Part shown: positions 1-6,984 of the stretch, one piece after another
Layout of the letters: the number at the start of each line of letters is the position of its first letter
How positions within the stretch are numbered: position 1 is the first letter of the stretch
Assembly: GCA_043769645.1 (NCBI GenBank)
Contig: JAYVJC010000045.1
Span: forward strand, 1-36,719
Length of the DNA stretch: 36,719 nucleotides
From: JAYUDN01 sp043769645
GTDB lineage: Bacteria > Patescibacteriota > Gracilibacteria > BD1-5 > UBA2023
Direction of reading: 5' to 3'
Program-made: the position numbers and the translations under genes
The notes under the pieces: generated by a model
Told to the model about the DNA's origin: nothing
Seen by the model: only the letters and a program-made list of their open reading frames with translations
Databases searched by the model: none

Positions 1-54
1 AATGCTCGTACTCGAAAAGGAAAGGTATCAACCGTTCAAAATAAGAAAAAATAA
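1..54 (+). CDS. rpsM: 30S ribosomal protein uS13, C-terminal end (partial)
   Basis: This is the last 17 codons of a gene entering from the left edge, ending in TAA. The visible tail begins NARTRKGK, the basic C-terminal signature of uS13, which contacts the 16S rRNA head and the P-site tRNA. It sits 18 bases before rpsK, matching the usual rpsM-rpsK-rpsD-rpoA-rplQ order, and this context carries much of the assignment because so little of the protein is visible. Confidence 0.85.
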   Translation, partial: NARTRKGKVSTVQNKKK

Positions 55-72
55 TCTATCCTCCCACTCCCT

Positions 73-465
73 ATGGCTAAAGCAACTCTCAAACGTTCGA
101 AAAAAACTCGAAAACTCGTACCAGAAGTGATGGTATCTATTACCGCTACTCTCAATAATACTCACGTCGTGATCTCTGATCTCGAAGGACAAGTCCTCAC
201 TTGGGCGACCGGAGGAACCGCAGGGTTCAAGGGAGCACGTGAAGCGACTCCTTACGCCGCTCAGATTACGAGCGAACAGGCAGCTGAGAAGGCGAAGACC
301 CTCCACGGAGTCGAGAAGGCACAGGTCTATATCCGAGGAATCGGGGCTGGACGTGAGCAAGCCATTCGAGGAATTGCCAATGCAGGAGTCGAGATCATGG
401 GGATTTTTGACCTCACTCCCGTTCCACACAATGGGTGCCGAAGACGAAAGGCTCGAAGCTTATAG
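73..465 (+). CDS. rpsK: 30S ribosomal protein uS11
   Basis: A 130-residue protein of normal uS11 length, part of the small-subunit platform near the mRNA exit and the 3' end of 16S rRNA. The sequence shows the typical core (VSITATLNNT, the conserved glycine-rich loops and the basic tail HNGCRRRKARSL). It starts at ATG in the context CCCTATGG with only pyrimidine-rich sequence upstream and no Shine-Dalgarno. It ends in TAG and contains no UGA codon. It is the second gene of the S13-S11-S4-alpha-L17 cluster. Confidence 0.97.
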   Translation: MAKATLKRSKKTRKLVPEVMVSITATLNNTHVVISDLEGQVLTWATGGTAGFKGAREATPYAAQITSEQAAEKAKTLHGVEKAQVYIRGIGAGREQAIRGIANAGVEIMGIFDLTPVPHNGCRRRKARSL

Positions 466-507
466 TTCACTGTCTCAAATTCAACTCTAAAATCTAAATT
501 TTTATCT

Positions 508-1128
508 ATGCGTTATACCGGACCAAAACTCAAACTCTGTCGCCGTGAAGGGTACAACCTTTTCGGTACTGAGAAGTATAATCTCGAAAATACTCCTCAA
601 ACCAAGAAACGCTGAGGAAAAGTTTCAGAATATGGAGTACAGCTTCGTAAAAAGCAAGCGGCTAAACGTCAGTTTGGACTTTCTGAGAAACAATTTGCTG
701 GATACTATAAGAAGGCGGTAACTTCTAAGCAGATGACGGGAGACGCGATGCTTCAGATGCTCGAGCTTCGTATGGATACAGTCGTTCTCCGATCGAACTT
801 TGCCCGCACGATCATGCAGGCTCGTCAGGAGGTTGGACACTGTCATTTCCTTATCAACGGGAAGAAGAACAATATCCCATCTTACCAAGTCAAGGTCGGT
901 GATGTCATCTCTCTCAAGGAGCGTATGAAGGAGTCGACTCTCTACAAGACCCTTTCACAAGAATTTCAAGAATTTGCCTCCAAAAATGCCAGTGGTCAGA
1001 TTACCAGTGTTCGTTGGCTCGAAGTCGATACGAAGAAGCTCACCATCACGATTACAGCGCTTCCTGAAGCAACTGATTTCGATAAGATGATCGATGTCCA
1101 GCGTATCCTCGAGTTCTACTCAAAATAA
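508..1128 (+). CDS. rpsD: 30S ribosomal protein uS4
   Basis: A 206-residue uS4, a primary 16S rRNA binder and assembly initiator. The N-terminus (MRYTGPKLKLCRREG) and the following RRG/KVSEYG element fit the family, and residues about 95-160 form the S4 RNA-binding domain (RMDTVVLRSNFA, followed by VGHCHFLINGK). Codon 36 (613-615) is TGA at a position where uS4 has glycine, so with the standard code only the C-terminal two thirds would be predicted. One N-terminal cysteine is present, not a full zinc set. rpoA follows 24 bases downstream. Confidence 0.96.
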
Positions 1129-1152
1129 TTTTTCCTTCACCTCCTTCGCCTT

Positions 1153-2133
1153 ATGCATATCATTCACAATACCATCGGGGTTTCCAAAATTCGTCGTGAA
1201 ATTATTACTCCAGGAAGCGAAGAGCGATTTTTTATCGACCCACTTCCGAGCGGATATGGAGTGACTCTCGGGAATTCTCTCCGCCGGGTTATGCTTTCCT
1301 CTATCCCAGGAACACGAGTGACCGGTGTCAAAATCCCAGGAGCTTCTCATGAATATATGACCATTCCAGGAATCCGAGACTCGGTCCTTGATATCATGCT
1401 CAATCTCAAGCAGCTCGTCATCGATAAGAAGGACAGTGGAGTTGAATGGCTTCGTATCTCGAAGAAGAAAGGAGGACTTGTCACGGCTGGCGATATCGCA
1501 GCTACCGCTGGGATTACTGTCGTCAATCCTGCTCTCTACATCACGAGCGTCGATGAAAACTTCGACTTTTCTATGGATATCCGAGTGGAGCGAAATGTTG
1601 GGTATGTGAGTACCGAAGAACTCAAGAAGCGAGAAGATGATACGGCAGTACTTATTCTCGATGCAAGCTTTTCTCCAGTGCTCAATGTTCGCTACGAAAT
1701 AACTCCGACTCGATACGGAGAAATCACAAATCTCGACTCGCTCGAAATGGTGATCAAGACCAATGGAGTGCTTACGCCTTCGGATGTCATGAAGTTCTCT
1801 GGAAAGATGCTTGAGTCCTACTTTGCCCTCTTCAATGAAGGAGCCCTCCAAGTCGGAGGTGAATTCATCGCTGATATCCGTGAAGTTATCGAAAAAGAAA
1901 AACAAGAAGTCAAAAGCGAACTCGAAAAAGAATCCTATACTCCGATCGAAATCATGGGACTCTCCCCTCGAACTCTCAATGCCCTCGTCAATGGAGATAT
2001 CCTTTCGATCGAGCAACTTACGAAGTGTACTGAAGCCAAGCTCTCTTCGATCAAGGGATTCGGAAAGAAGGCTATGACGGAAGTACGAGATGCACTCAAG
2101 GGCCGTGGATTCAAACTCCTTGGAGATGACTAA
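1153..2133 (+). CDS. rpoA: DNA-directed RNA polymerase subunit alpha
   Basis: A 326-residue alpha subunit of RNA polymerase. The N-terminal assembly domain (about 1-230) contains the conserved GYGVTLGNSLRRVMLSS motif. After an acidic/lysine-rich linker (about 240-260) comes the alphaCTD (about 265-322), with LSPRTLNAL and a helix-hairpin-helix (IKGFGKKAMTEVRDAL) used for UP-element DNA and activator contacts. The start at ATG is preceded by pyrimidine-rich sequence (CTCCTTCGCCTT). There are no UGA codons. The position between rpsD and rplQ is the standard bacterial one. A long antisense open frame (1120-2016) is a shadow. Confidence 0.97.
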   Translation: MHIIHNTIGVSKIRREIITPGSEERFFIDPLPSGYGVTLGNSLRRVMLSSIPGTRVTGVKIPGASHEYMTIPGIRDSVLDIMLNLKQLVIDKKDSGVEWLRISKKKGGLVTAGDIAATAGITVVNPALYITSVDENFDFSMDIRVERNVGYVSTEELKKREDDTAVLILDASFSPVLNVRYEITPTRYGEITNLDSLEMVIKTNGVLTPSDVMKFSGKMLESYFALFNEGALQVGGEFIADIREVIEKEKQEVKSELEKESYTPIEIMGLSPRTLNALVNGDILSIEQLTKCTEAKLSSIKGFGKKAMTEVRDALKGRGFKLLGDD

Positions 2134-2207
2134 ATCAATGACGAATACTTCAAATACGAATTAATAATATTGCATATCAATTAAAACCTTAACTTTAAGT
2201 TCCCCCT

Positions 2208-2567
2208 ATGCGCCACCGCAATAAAAAACATCTGAAGCTCAAGAAACGAGATACGGGTCACCGAAAGGCGATCTATCGTAATCTGCTTACCGGACTCTTC
2301 CAGCACACGAGTATCGTCACGACGGAGAAACGAGCGCTTGCGATAACTCCTGATGCGCACCGTCTCATCGAAGTCGCGAACTCAGATGTCGCCGAGCACA
2401 ACAAGATTAGAACTATCATGTCTGAACTCTTCACGACTGAGGCTTCTGTCTCTCTCATGTCCCTCGCAAAGGCTTACAAAGATCGAAAGGGTGGATATAC
2501 TCGTATCACCGCTATCAAATACCGCGATGGAGATGCTGCTAAACTCGTCAAACTTGAACTCGTATAA
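2208..2567 (+). CDS. rplQ: 50S ribosomal protein bL17
   Basis: A 119-residue bL17, located at the peptide exit tunnel rim of the large subunit. The start MRHRNKKHLKLKKR and the following LLTGLFQHTSIVTTEKRA segment are diagnostic, and length is normal. The gene begins in the context CCCCCTATG, 74 bases after rpoA, with an AT-rich spacer and no Shine-Dalgarno. No UGA codons are present. It closes the alpha-operon-like cluster before a probable internal promoter for rplM. Confidence 0.96.
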   Translation: MRHRNKKHLKLKKRDTGHRKAIYRNLLTGLFQHTSIVTTEKRALAITPDAHRLIEVANSDVAEHNKIRTIMSELFTTEASVSLMSLAKAYKDRKGGYTRITAIKYRDGDAAKLVKLELV

Positions 2568-2581
2568 AACGGTATCAAAGT

Positions 2582-2610
2582 TTAACAGTAGAACAGAATT
2601 ATAGTAAAAT
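2582..2610 (+). promoter_or_regulatory. Candidate sigma70-type promoter for rplM-rpsI
   Basis: TTAACA at 2582-2587 and TAAAAT at 2605-2610 are separated by 17 bases. The predicted start lies near 2617, giving a leader of about 50 bases rich in repeated ATACTC-like units before rplM. This is a consensus match read by eye only. Confidence 0.45.
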
Positions 2611-2667
2611 ATATTTTTTCTCTCATACTCTTAAATGCTCATACTCTCGTACTCTAATACTCAACTT

Positions 2668-3099
2668 ATGAAAACTATCACTGCAAAACAAATTCCTGGA
2701 AACGAACGTAAATGGTTTGTCGTCGATGCTCAGGGGCAAAACCTCGGACGTCTCGCAACCAAGCTCGCTCGAGTCATTTCTGGACGCAATCGTGTCGACT
2801 ATACTCCACATCTCGATAATGGAGACTACGTCATCGTTCTCAATGCTGAGACGATAGAAGTTACTGGAAAAAAGGAAATGGAAAAAATGTACCGATCGCA
2901 CTCTCAGTATATGGGAGGACTCAAAGAAACGACCCTTGGCAATATGCGTACGAAGAATCCTATCCATATCCTCGGACACGCGATTTCTGGAATGCTTCCC
3001 AAAAATAAACTCCATGATGATATGTTCGCTCGACTCAAGCTCGTCGTAGGATCCAATCATACTTACGAAGCACAAAAGCCCGAAGCACTTTCCATCTAA
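2668..3099 (+). CDS. rplM: 50S ribosomal protein uL13
   Basis: A 143-residue uL13, an early-assembly large-subunit protein. The motifs WFVVDAQGQNLGRLATKLA (residues about 14-32) and NKLHDDMFARLKL near the C-terminus identify it. An in-frame ATG at 2635 would add 11 residues encoded by the degenerate ATACTC-type repeats of the leader. I chose 2668 because MKTITAKQIPGNERKW aligns with the normal family start and follows the CTTATG context seen elsewhere. rpsI follows after 18 bases, the conserved L13-S9 pair. Confidence 0.95.
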   Translation: MKTITAKQIPGNERKWFVVDAQGQNLGRLATKLARVISGRNRVDYTPHLDNGDYVIVLNAETIEVTGKKEMEKMYRSHSQYMGGLKETTLGNMRTKNPIHILGHAISGMLPKNKLHDDMFARLKLVVGSNHTYEAQKPEALSI

Positions 3100-3117
3100 T
3101 TCTTACTCCTCCTAGAT

Positions 3118-3519
3118 ATGGCTACCACTCCTTCAATATATACCTACGCAATCGGACGCCGAAAAACGGCAGTTGCCCAGGTTCGACTTTTCTCAGGAAA
3201 GGGAGAATCGAAGATCAATAATCAATCTATTGATACTTTCATCAAGCGCGCTGACCTCTTCCATACCATCTACTCACCTCTGAAAGTTGCTGGAGTCTAT
3301 GATGCCTTTCATTTCGAAATCAAGGTTGAAGGATCTGGTGAATCAGCTCAGGCTCAGGCAATTCGACACGGACTCGCAAGAGCCCTCGTCGGAAATGATG
3401 AAACCCTCAGAGTCGTCCTTCGCGGTGCTGGATTCCTCACTCGTGACGCCCGAAAGGTCGAACGAAAGAAGCCAGGTCTCCACAAGGCTCGAAAGGCTGG
3501 TTCTTGGTCAAAACGATAA
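3118..3519 (+). CDS. rpsI: 30S ribosomal protein uS9
   Basis: A 133-residue uS9, whose C-terminal tail reaches the P-site tRNA anticodon. The sequence has YAIGRRKTAVAQVRLFSG at the start, the AQAQAIRHGLARAL helix, and the family-typical end RKKPGLHKARKAGSWSKR, with the last residues KR as expected. It is co-directional with rplM at 18 bases, and both are probably read from the promoter at 2582-2610. No UGA codons are used. Confidence 0.97.
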   Translation: MATTPSIYTYAIGRRKTAVAQVRLFSGKGESKINNQSIDTFIKRADLFHTIYSPLKVAGVYDAFHFEIKVEGSGESAQAQAIRHGLARALVGNDETLRVVLRGAGFLTRDARKVERKKPGLHKARKAGSWSKR

Positions 3520-3591
3520 TCAATTTCAGTTTACGGTTCAGAGTTGAGAGTTTCCAGTTTTTATATTTGGTACCACTCATAACTCTAATCA

Positions 3592-3612
3592 CATAACTCA
3601 TAACTCATAACT
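3592..3612 (+). repeat. Perfect heptamer tandem repeat (3 x CATAACT) before rpsL
   Basis: Three perfect direct copies of CATAACT lie at 3592-3598, 3599-3605 and 3606-3612. Degenerate copies lie upstream from about 3575. The array ends 7 bases before the rpsL start codon and contains no Shine-Dalgarno. Confidence 0.8.
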
Positions 3613-3619
3613 CCACCTT

Positions 3620-4039
3620 ATGCCAACTATCAGTCAGCTCATCCGCAAGAAACGAAAGGATCCAACTCGAAAGAGTAAGTCTCCTGCCCTCCAGGTGAAT
3701 CGTAACTCTCTCACGAGAAAGACGAGTCCACTTGCTGCCCCTCAGCGACGAGGAGTGTGTCTCAAGGTGTACACTTCTACTCCGAAGAAGCCAAACTCTG
3801 CGCTCCGAAAGGTCGCGAAGATCCGACTCACCAATGGATATGAAGTCATCTCCTATATCGGAGGTGAGGGTCATAACCTCCAGGAACACTCGGTCGTCAT
3901 GATTCGTGGTGGACGTGTGAAGGACCTCCCAGGAGTTCGTTACCACATCGTTCGAGGAGTCCTTGACTGTCAGGGAGTTGATAAACGAGGACAGGGACGA
4001 TCTCAGTACGGAACCAAGAAACCAAAAGCAAAAAAATAA
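3620..4039 (+). CDS. rpsL: 30S ribosomal protein uS12
   Basis: A 139-residue uS12 of the decoding centre. The motifs TSTPKKPNSALRKVAKIRL and RGGRVKDLPGVRYHIVRG are intact, with the lysines associated with streptomycin sensitivity conserved in both loops. The gene begins in the context CCACCTTATG right after the heptamer array. rpsG follows 99 bases later, but fusA/tuf, which usually continue the str operon, are not here; rpmA follows instead. The C-terminus is lysine-rich (TKKPKAKK). Confidence 0.97.
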   Translation: MPTISQLIRKKRKDPTRKSKSPALQVNRNSLTRKTSPLAAPQRRGVCLKVYTSTPKKPNSALRKVAKIRLTNGYEVISYIGGEGHNLQEHSVVMIRGGRVKDLPGVRYHIVRGVLDCQGVDKRGQGRSQYGTKKPKAKK

Positions 4040-4138
4040 TTCATAAGCCCTCAAGTATGAGATCCTCAAGTATTCAAGACAGAGAAATCACTCCTGAAAA
4101 CTTTTAACCACATACTTTCCACTTTTAACTAAAAAACT

Positions 4139-4594
4139 ATGAGCACCAAAGGAAGCGTATCATTTACCACTCAAAATGAGCGTCTAAAAAAATTCACGAA
4201 CTATGTCATGAAGGAAGGAAAGAAAACTCTTGCCTACAAGATTTTGAATGCGACTTTCGATATCCTCCGTGAAAAGGGATATACTAACCCAGAAGATATC
4301 TTCGATCAAGCGGTATCGAATGTGATGCCCAAGATCGAATGTCGTCCAAAACGCGTCGGAGGTTCTATCTTCCAGGTGCCAATGGAAGTAAAGCCAGGTC
4401 GTTCATTTGCTCTTGCGAGCCGATGGATCCTCGCGGCAGCTCGTGGAAAGAGTGGAAAGTACTTTTGTCATTACCTCGCTCAGGAGCTCATCGATGCGGC
4501 AACTGAAACTGGAGTTGCAGTCAAGAAGAAACTCGATGTCTACAAGATGGCCGAAGCGAACAAGGCCTTCGCTCGATACGCAAATAACAAATAA
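4139..4594 (+). CDS. rpsG: 30S ribosomal protein uS7
   Basis: A 151-residue uS7, the main organiser of the 16S 3' major domain near the E site. The core segments NVMPKIECRPKRVGGS and FALASRWILAAARGK, and the helical C-terminus ending KAFARYANNK, are typical. It begins in the context AAACTATG with no Shine-Dalgarno and has no UGA codons. Partner of the preceding rpsL; the spacer between them carries imperfect repeats of CTCAAGTAT and CTTTTAAC. Confidence 0.97.
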   Translation: MSTKGSVSFTTQNERLKKFTNYVMKEGKKTLAYKILNATFDILREKGYTNPEDIFDQAVSNVMPKIECRPKRVGGSIFQVPMEVKPGRSFALASRWILAAARGKSGKYFCHYLAQELIDAATETGVAVKKKLDVYKMAEANKAFARYANNK

Positions 4595-4598
4595 GAAT

Positions 4599-4630
4599 AA
4601 TTAAAAATTAACAATTAAAAATTAACAATT
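4599..4630 (+). repeat. 14-base direct repeat between rpsG and rpmA
   Basis: The unit AATTAAAAATTAAC occurs at 4599-4612 and again at 4613-4626, followed by a partial copy (AATT). The array ends 7 bases before the rpmA ATG. Similar AT-rich degenerate units recur near 19283-19315 and inside the ksgA coding sequence around 29754-29790. Confidence 0.75.
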
Positions 4631-4637
4631 CAACGGT

Positions 4638-4910
4638 ATGGCTCATAAGAAAGCGATGTGATCGACCTCCAATGGTCGCGACAGTCAGGCAAAACGCCTT
4701 GGAGTAAAGGTCTATGGAAACCAACCGGTTATTTCTGGAAATATTATCGTCCGACAGAAAGGGAACAAATTCTGGCCAGGAACAGGAGTTTCTCAGGGAA
4801 ATGACTTCACTCTTTTTGCTACCACTGATGGTCTCGTGCATTTCCAAGAGAAGCGTCGTGTTCGATTCGACGGACGTATCTTTCGAGATATTTATGTAAA
4901 TGTAGCGTAG
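4638..4910 (+). CDS. rpmA: 50S ribosomal protein bL27
   Basis: A 90-residue bL27, whose N-terminal tail reaches the peptidyl-transferase centre. The family signature MAHKKxxGSTxNGRDSQAKRLG is present only if codon 8 (TGA, 4659-4661) is read as glycine; this position is an essentially invariant glycine, making it the cleanest demonstration of UGA=Gly in the window. The rest (GNIIVRQKGNKFWPGTGV and RVRFDGRIFRDIYVNVA) is normal. Under the standard code the gene would be missed because no full-length frame exists. rplU, the usual neighbour, is absent. Confidence 0.95.
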
Positions 4911-4912
4911 TA

Positions 4913-4998
4913 GTTTTCAAGTTCAAAGTTTTCAAGTTTTCAAGTAAAACAAGAAAACAACTTGATAACTTTCCCACTTGATAACTTGATAACTAATT
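4913..4998 (+). repeat. Degenerate repeat block between rpmA and the bL32-like gene
   Basis: Three copies of a GTTTTCAAGTT-like unit are followed by three copies of an ACTTGATAACT-like unit. The two sets are nearly reverse complements (CAAGTT versus AACTTG), so the transcript could form several alternative stem-loops. The block ends just before the ATTCATTATG start of the next gene. Confidence 0.6.
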
Positions 4999-5002
4999 CA
5001 TT

Positions 5003-5242
5003 ATGACTTTCTCTCCTCAACAGCAAATCTCAAAGGTACGCAGTAAAAAGCGATACTCTGCATGGCTTAGGATCAACGCCAAGCGTCTCAAGAATCTCGT
5101 TTCCCTCCAGTTTGATGCTGCAGGAAACGCGACTGGACTCTCTCACTTTGCCTCTCCAGTGACTGGAGAATACAAGGGAAGAAAGGTATTCTCTGTGCGT
5201 TCTACCGGGTCAAAGAATGCGGTGAAAAAGATCCGTGCTTAA
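5003..5242 (+). CDS. rpmF: Probable 50S ribosomal protein bL32, zinc-free variant
   Basis: A 79-residue basic protein. The N-terminal QQISKVRSKKRYSAW resembles the bL32 start (KxxTSKSRRxKRR), and TGEYKGRKVFSV resembles the bL32 end (CGYYKGREV). The four cysteines that normally form the bL32 zinc ribbon are all absent, and the protein is longer than the usual 55-65 residues. Placement directly after rpmA supports a ribosomal role. The alternative is another small basic ribosome-associated protein specific to this lineage, so the gene symbol is tentative. Confidence 0.6.
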   Translation: MTFSPQQQISKVRSKKRYSAWLRINAKRLKNLVSLQFDAAGNATGLSHFASPVTGEYKGRKVFSVRSTGSKNAVKKIRA

Positions 5243-5277
5243 TCAGTTTTCAGTACAAAGTAATTAGTATACACAAA

Positions 5278-5301
5278 GGAATCCTATTTTGGATTTTTTT
5301 T
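5278..5301 (+). terminator. Probable intrinsic terminator after the ribosomal block
   Basis: AATCC at 5280-5284 pairs with GGATT at 5291-5295 around a 6-base loop and runs into a T tract. The stem is short, but the position after the last ribosomal gene and before a convergent small gene is right for a terminator. Confidence 0.5.
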
Positions 5302-5312
5302 GTTCTCAATAA

Positions 5313-5522
5313 TTAGGATCCTTGAAGTTTCCTTACTTGATTTTTTATCGTATCTACAGAAGATTGGGCTGATCATCTTGGTATTCTATTTTTCACATCA
5401 TGAATATTTGCCAGTAATTCGATTGCCTGTTGTAGCATTGCCAATTGTTCTTTTCTTGTTTCAGGATCTAAAGAGTAGAGATAGTTATATAAATCACCCA
5501 TTTTCCATCAGGTCGTTACCAT
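5313..5522 (-). CDS. Small uncharacterised protein (69 aa)
   Basis: On the minus strand an ATG at 5522 opens 69 codons to TAA, with two UGA codons read as glycine (MVTTGWKMGDLYNYL... and ...RIPRGSAQSS...). The composition is protein-like, with an amphipathic helix around residues 22-40 (ETRKEQLAMLQQAIELLANI) and a charged tail ending RKLQGS. No family is recognised. A second in-frame ATG at residue 8 is a possible start. It fills what would otherwise be a 484-base gap between rpmF and nusB, convergent with the ribosomal block. Confidence 0.5.
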
Positions 5523-5694
5523 TTGTAGGGCTCACTCTAAGAAAATAGTTGTTCTCCCCTCACTATCAAGGTTATCTGGTCAGTTTTCTAGTGGCATAGA
5601 ATTAGAGTTAGTGCTAAACATCAAGATGATACCACATCTCTCTCTCTCTCTTGTCAAATTTCACCTCGCTTTTTCTCTCTTTTTCTCTATACTC

Positions 5695-5722
5695 CTGCTA
5701 TCTGCTATCTGCTATCTGCTAT
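5695..5722 (+). repeat. Perfect heptamer tandem repeat (4 x CTGCTAT) before nusB
   Basis: Four perfect copies of CTGCTAT run from 5695 to 5722, ending 4 bases before the nusB ATG at 5727. Perfect short tandem repeats of this kind are slippage-prone, and this one occupies the place where a ribosome binding site would normally be. Confidence 0.85.
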
Positions 5723-5726
5723 TCCT

Positions 5727-6191
5727 ATGATTTCTCGTCGCCGAACCCGTGAACTCCTCCTTCAGTCCTTGTATGCTCGTACTGAGTCCGAAGCGATATT
5801 TGATCGCGAGAGTTTCTTGTCGAGCTTCCAGAAGCCTGAAGATGACTATCTGGATGAGATTTATTTTACAAACCTTGAAACTGCTATCCTGAGCCATGAG
5901 AAGGAGCTTATGTCTATCGTTGCACGTCTTGCCCCGAAGTTTGAACTCTCGACGATGCCCGTCCTTCATATCCTGATCCTCTGTATCTCACTTTCCGAGA
6001 TACTCTATCTTCCGGTATTAGAAATTCCCGTAACCGTAAGTATCAACGAAGCGATCGAACTCGCGAAGAAATTCTCCGATGATCAGGGCAAGGGATTTGT
6101 GAATGGCACGCTTGCGACCTTTATGAAGGAGAAAGAAACCCTCCTCGCTTCCTATCCAGTCACAGATTTTCGACTCTTCACTCAGGACTAA
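5727..6191 (+). CDS. nusB: Transcription antitermination/rRNA processing factor NusB
   Basis: A 154-residue all-helical protein of normal NusB length. The N-terminal SRRRTRELLLQSLYA is the classic arginine-rich start, and the C-terminal half has the family motifs (PVTVSINEAIELAKKFSDDQGKGFVNGTL) that form the boxA/NusE-binding fold. NusB with S10 binds boxA in rRNA leader transcripts. The start follows the CTGCTAT heptamer array. The next gene begins 2 bases after the stop, so the two are co-transcribed. No UGA codons are present. Confidence 0.93.
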   Translation: MISRRRTRELLLQSLYARTESEAIFDRESFLSSFQKPEDDYLDEIYFTNLETAILSHEKELMSIVARLAPKFELSTMPVLHILILCISLSEILYLPVLEIPVTVSINEAIELAKKFSDDQGKGFVNGTLATFMKEKETLLASYPVTDFRLFTQD

Positions 6192-6193
6192 GT

Positions 6194-6934
6194 ATGCTTG
6201 AAGTTTCGATTTTTCTCATCTGAATCGTAACGGGATATATCGGAGCATTTATCCCTTGAGTTGCGTCTTCACTCTCCGTGGGAAGTTTTATTCTTATTGG
6301 TATACCTCCACAGATCGCAAAAACCACATTCCAGATCGGCGGAGTCGGATTTACACTCTGAGGACTTCCTCAGCTCGTCAGAGAAAATCATACGAGGAGT
6401 GATTATTTGATCATACTGAGTGTTATAGCCTTTATTGGTGGATTTATCGGTGGAAAAATCTTGGTTTCCATTCCGACACTTGTCCTTTTGAAACTTACGG
6501 GAGCTTTTATGCTCGTGTTTCTTTGCATCAATATTTTCTCTCCAGAAATATGAGTGTTGAGTCGCAGTATCTCTCGAACGCGAAGATATATTGGCTATGG
6601 AATCTATCTGCTTCTCAATATTATAGGAGCTGTGTTTCCAGCCGGTATCGGCGTCATATACCAGTTTTTTTATACATTTTGACTCGGGATGACGATACTC
6701 GAGTCAAAGATTATCGCAAAAGTTGCCTATCTCTTCTACCTACCAGGGCTTCTTATCCCCATTATCGAAGCTAATATATTTCATCTCTCGTATATCATCC
6801 TCTATGGTATCGGTTCCTATATCGGTTCTCATTCGGGCATAAAACACAGTAGTAAAAAAGGAAATGCATTTTTGAAAAATATCACTATGATAGTCATCGG
6901 CTGTTTCGGAGTATATTTTCTTTTCAGCTCCTAA
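6194..6934 (+). CDS. TSUP (TauE/SafE, DUF81) family permease
   Basis: A 246-residue integral membrane protein beginning 2 bases after nusB. It has about eight hydrophobic segments and the glycine-rich paired repeats of the TSUP family: the N-terminal GYIGAFIPGVASS, the second-half LLNIIGAVFPAGIGV, and the loop IAKTTFQIGGVG. Several UGA codons supply glycines in the first half, so with the standard code only the C-terminal third (from about 6689) is visible. TSUP members move sulfite, sulfonates or other anions across the inner membrane; the substrate here cannot be told from sequence. Confidence 0.8.
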
Positions 6935-6984
6935 TAGAGTATTCATAGTAATTCTCCTGTTATATTATTTTTTAACCATACGCT

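Noticed and set aside
1120..2016. Long antisense open frame (298 codons) over rpoA
   Set aside because: Full overlap with a clear rpoA on the plus strand; composition is a codon-mirror artefact (Ser/Phe/Asp-rich) and no family is visible.
3570..5722. Tandem repeats considered as a CRISPR array
   Set aside because: Units are 7-14 bases, directly adjoining, with no spacers and no cas genes nearby.
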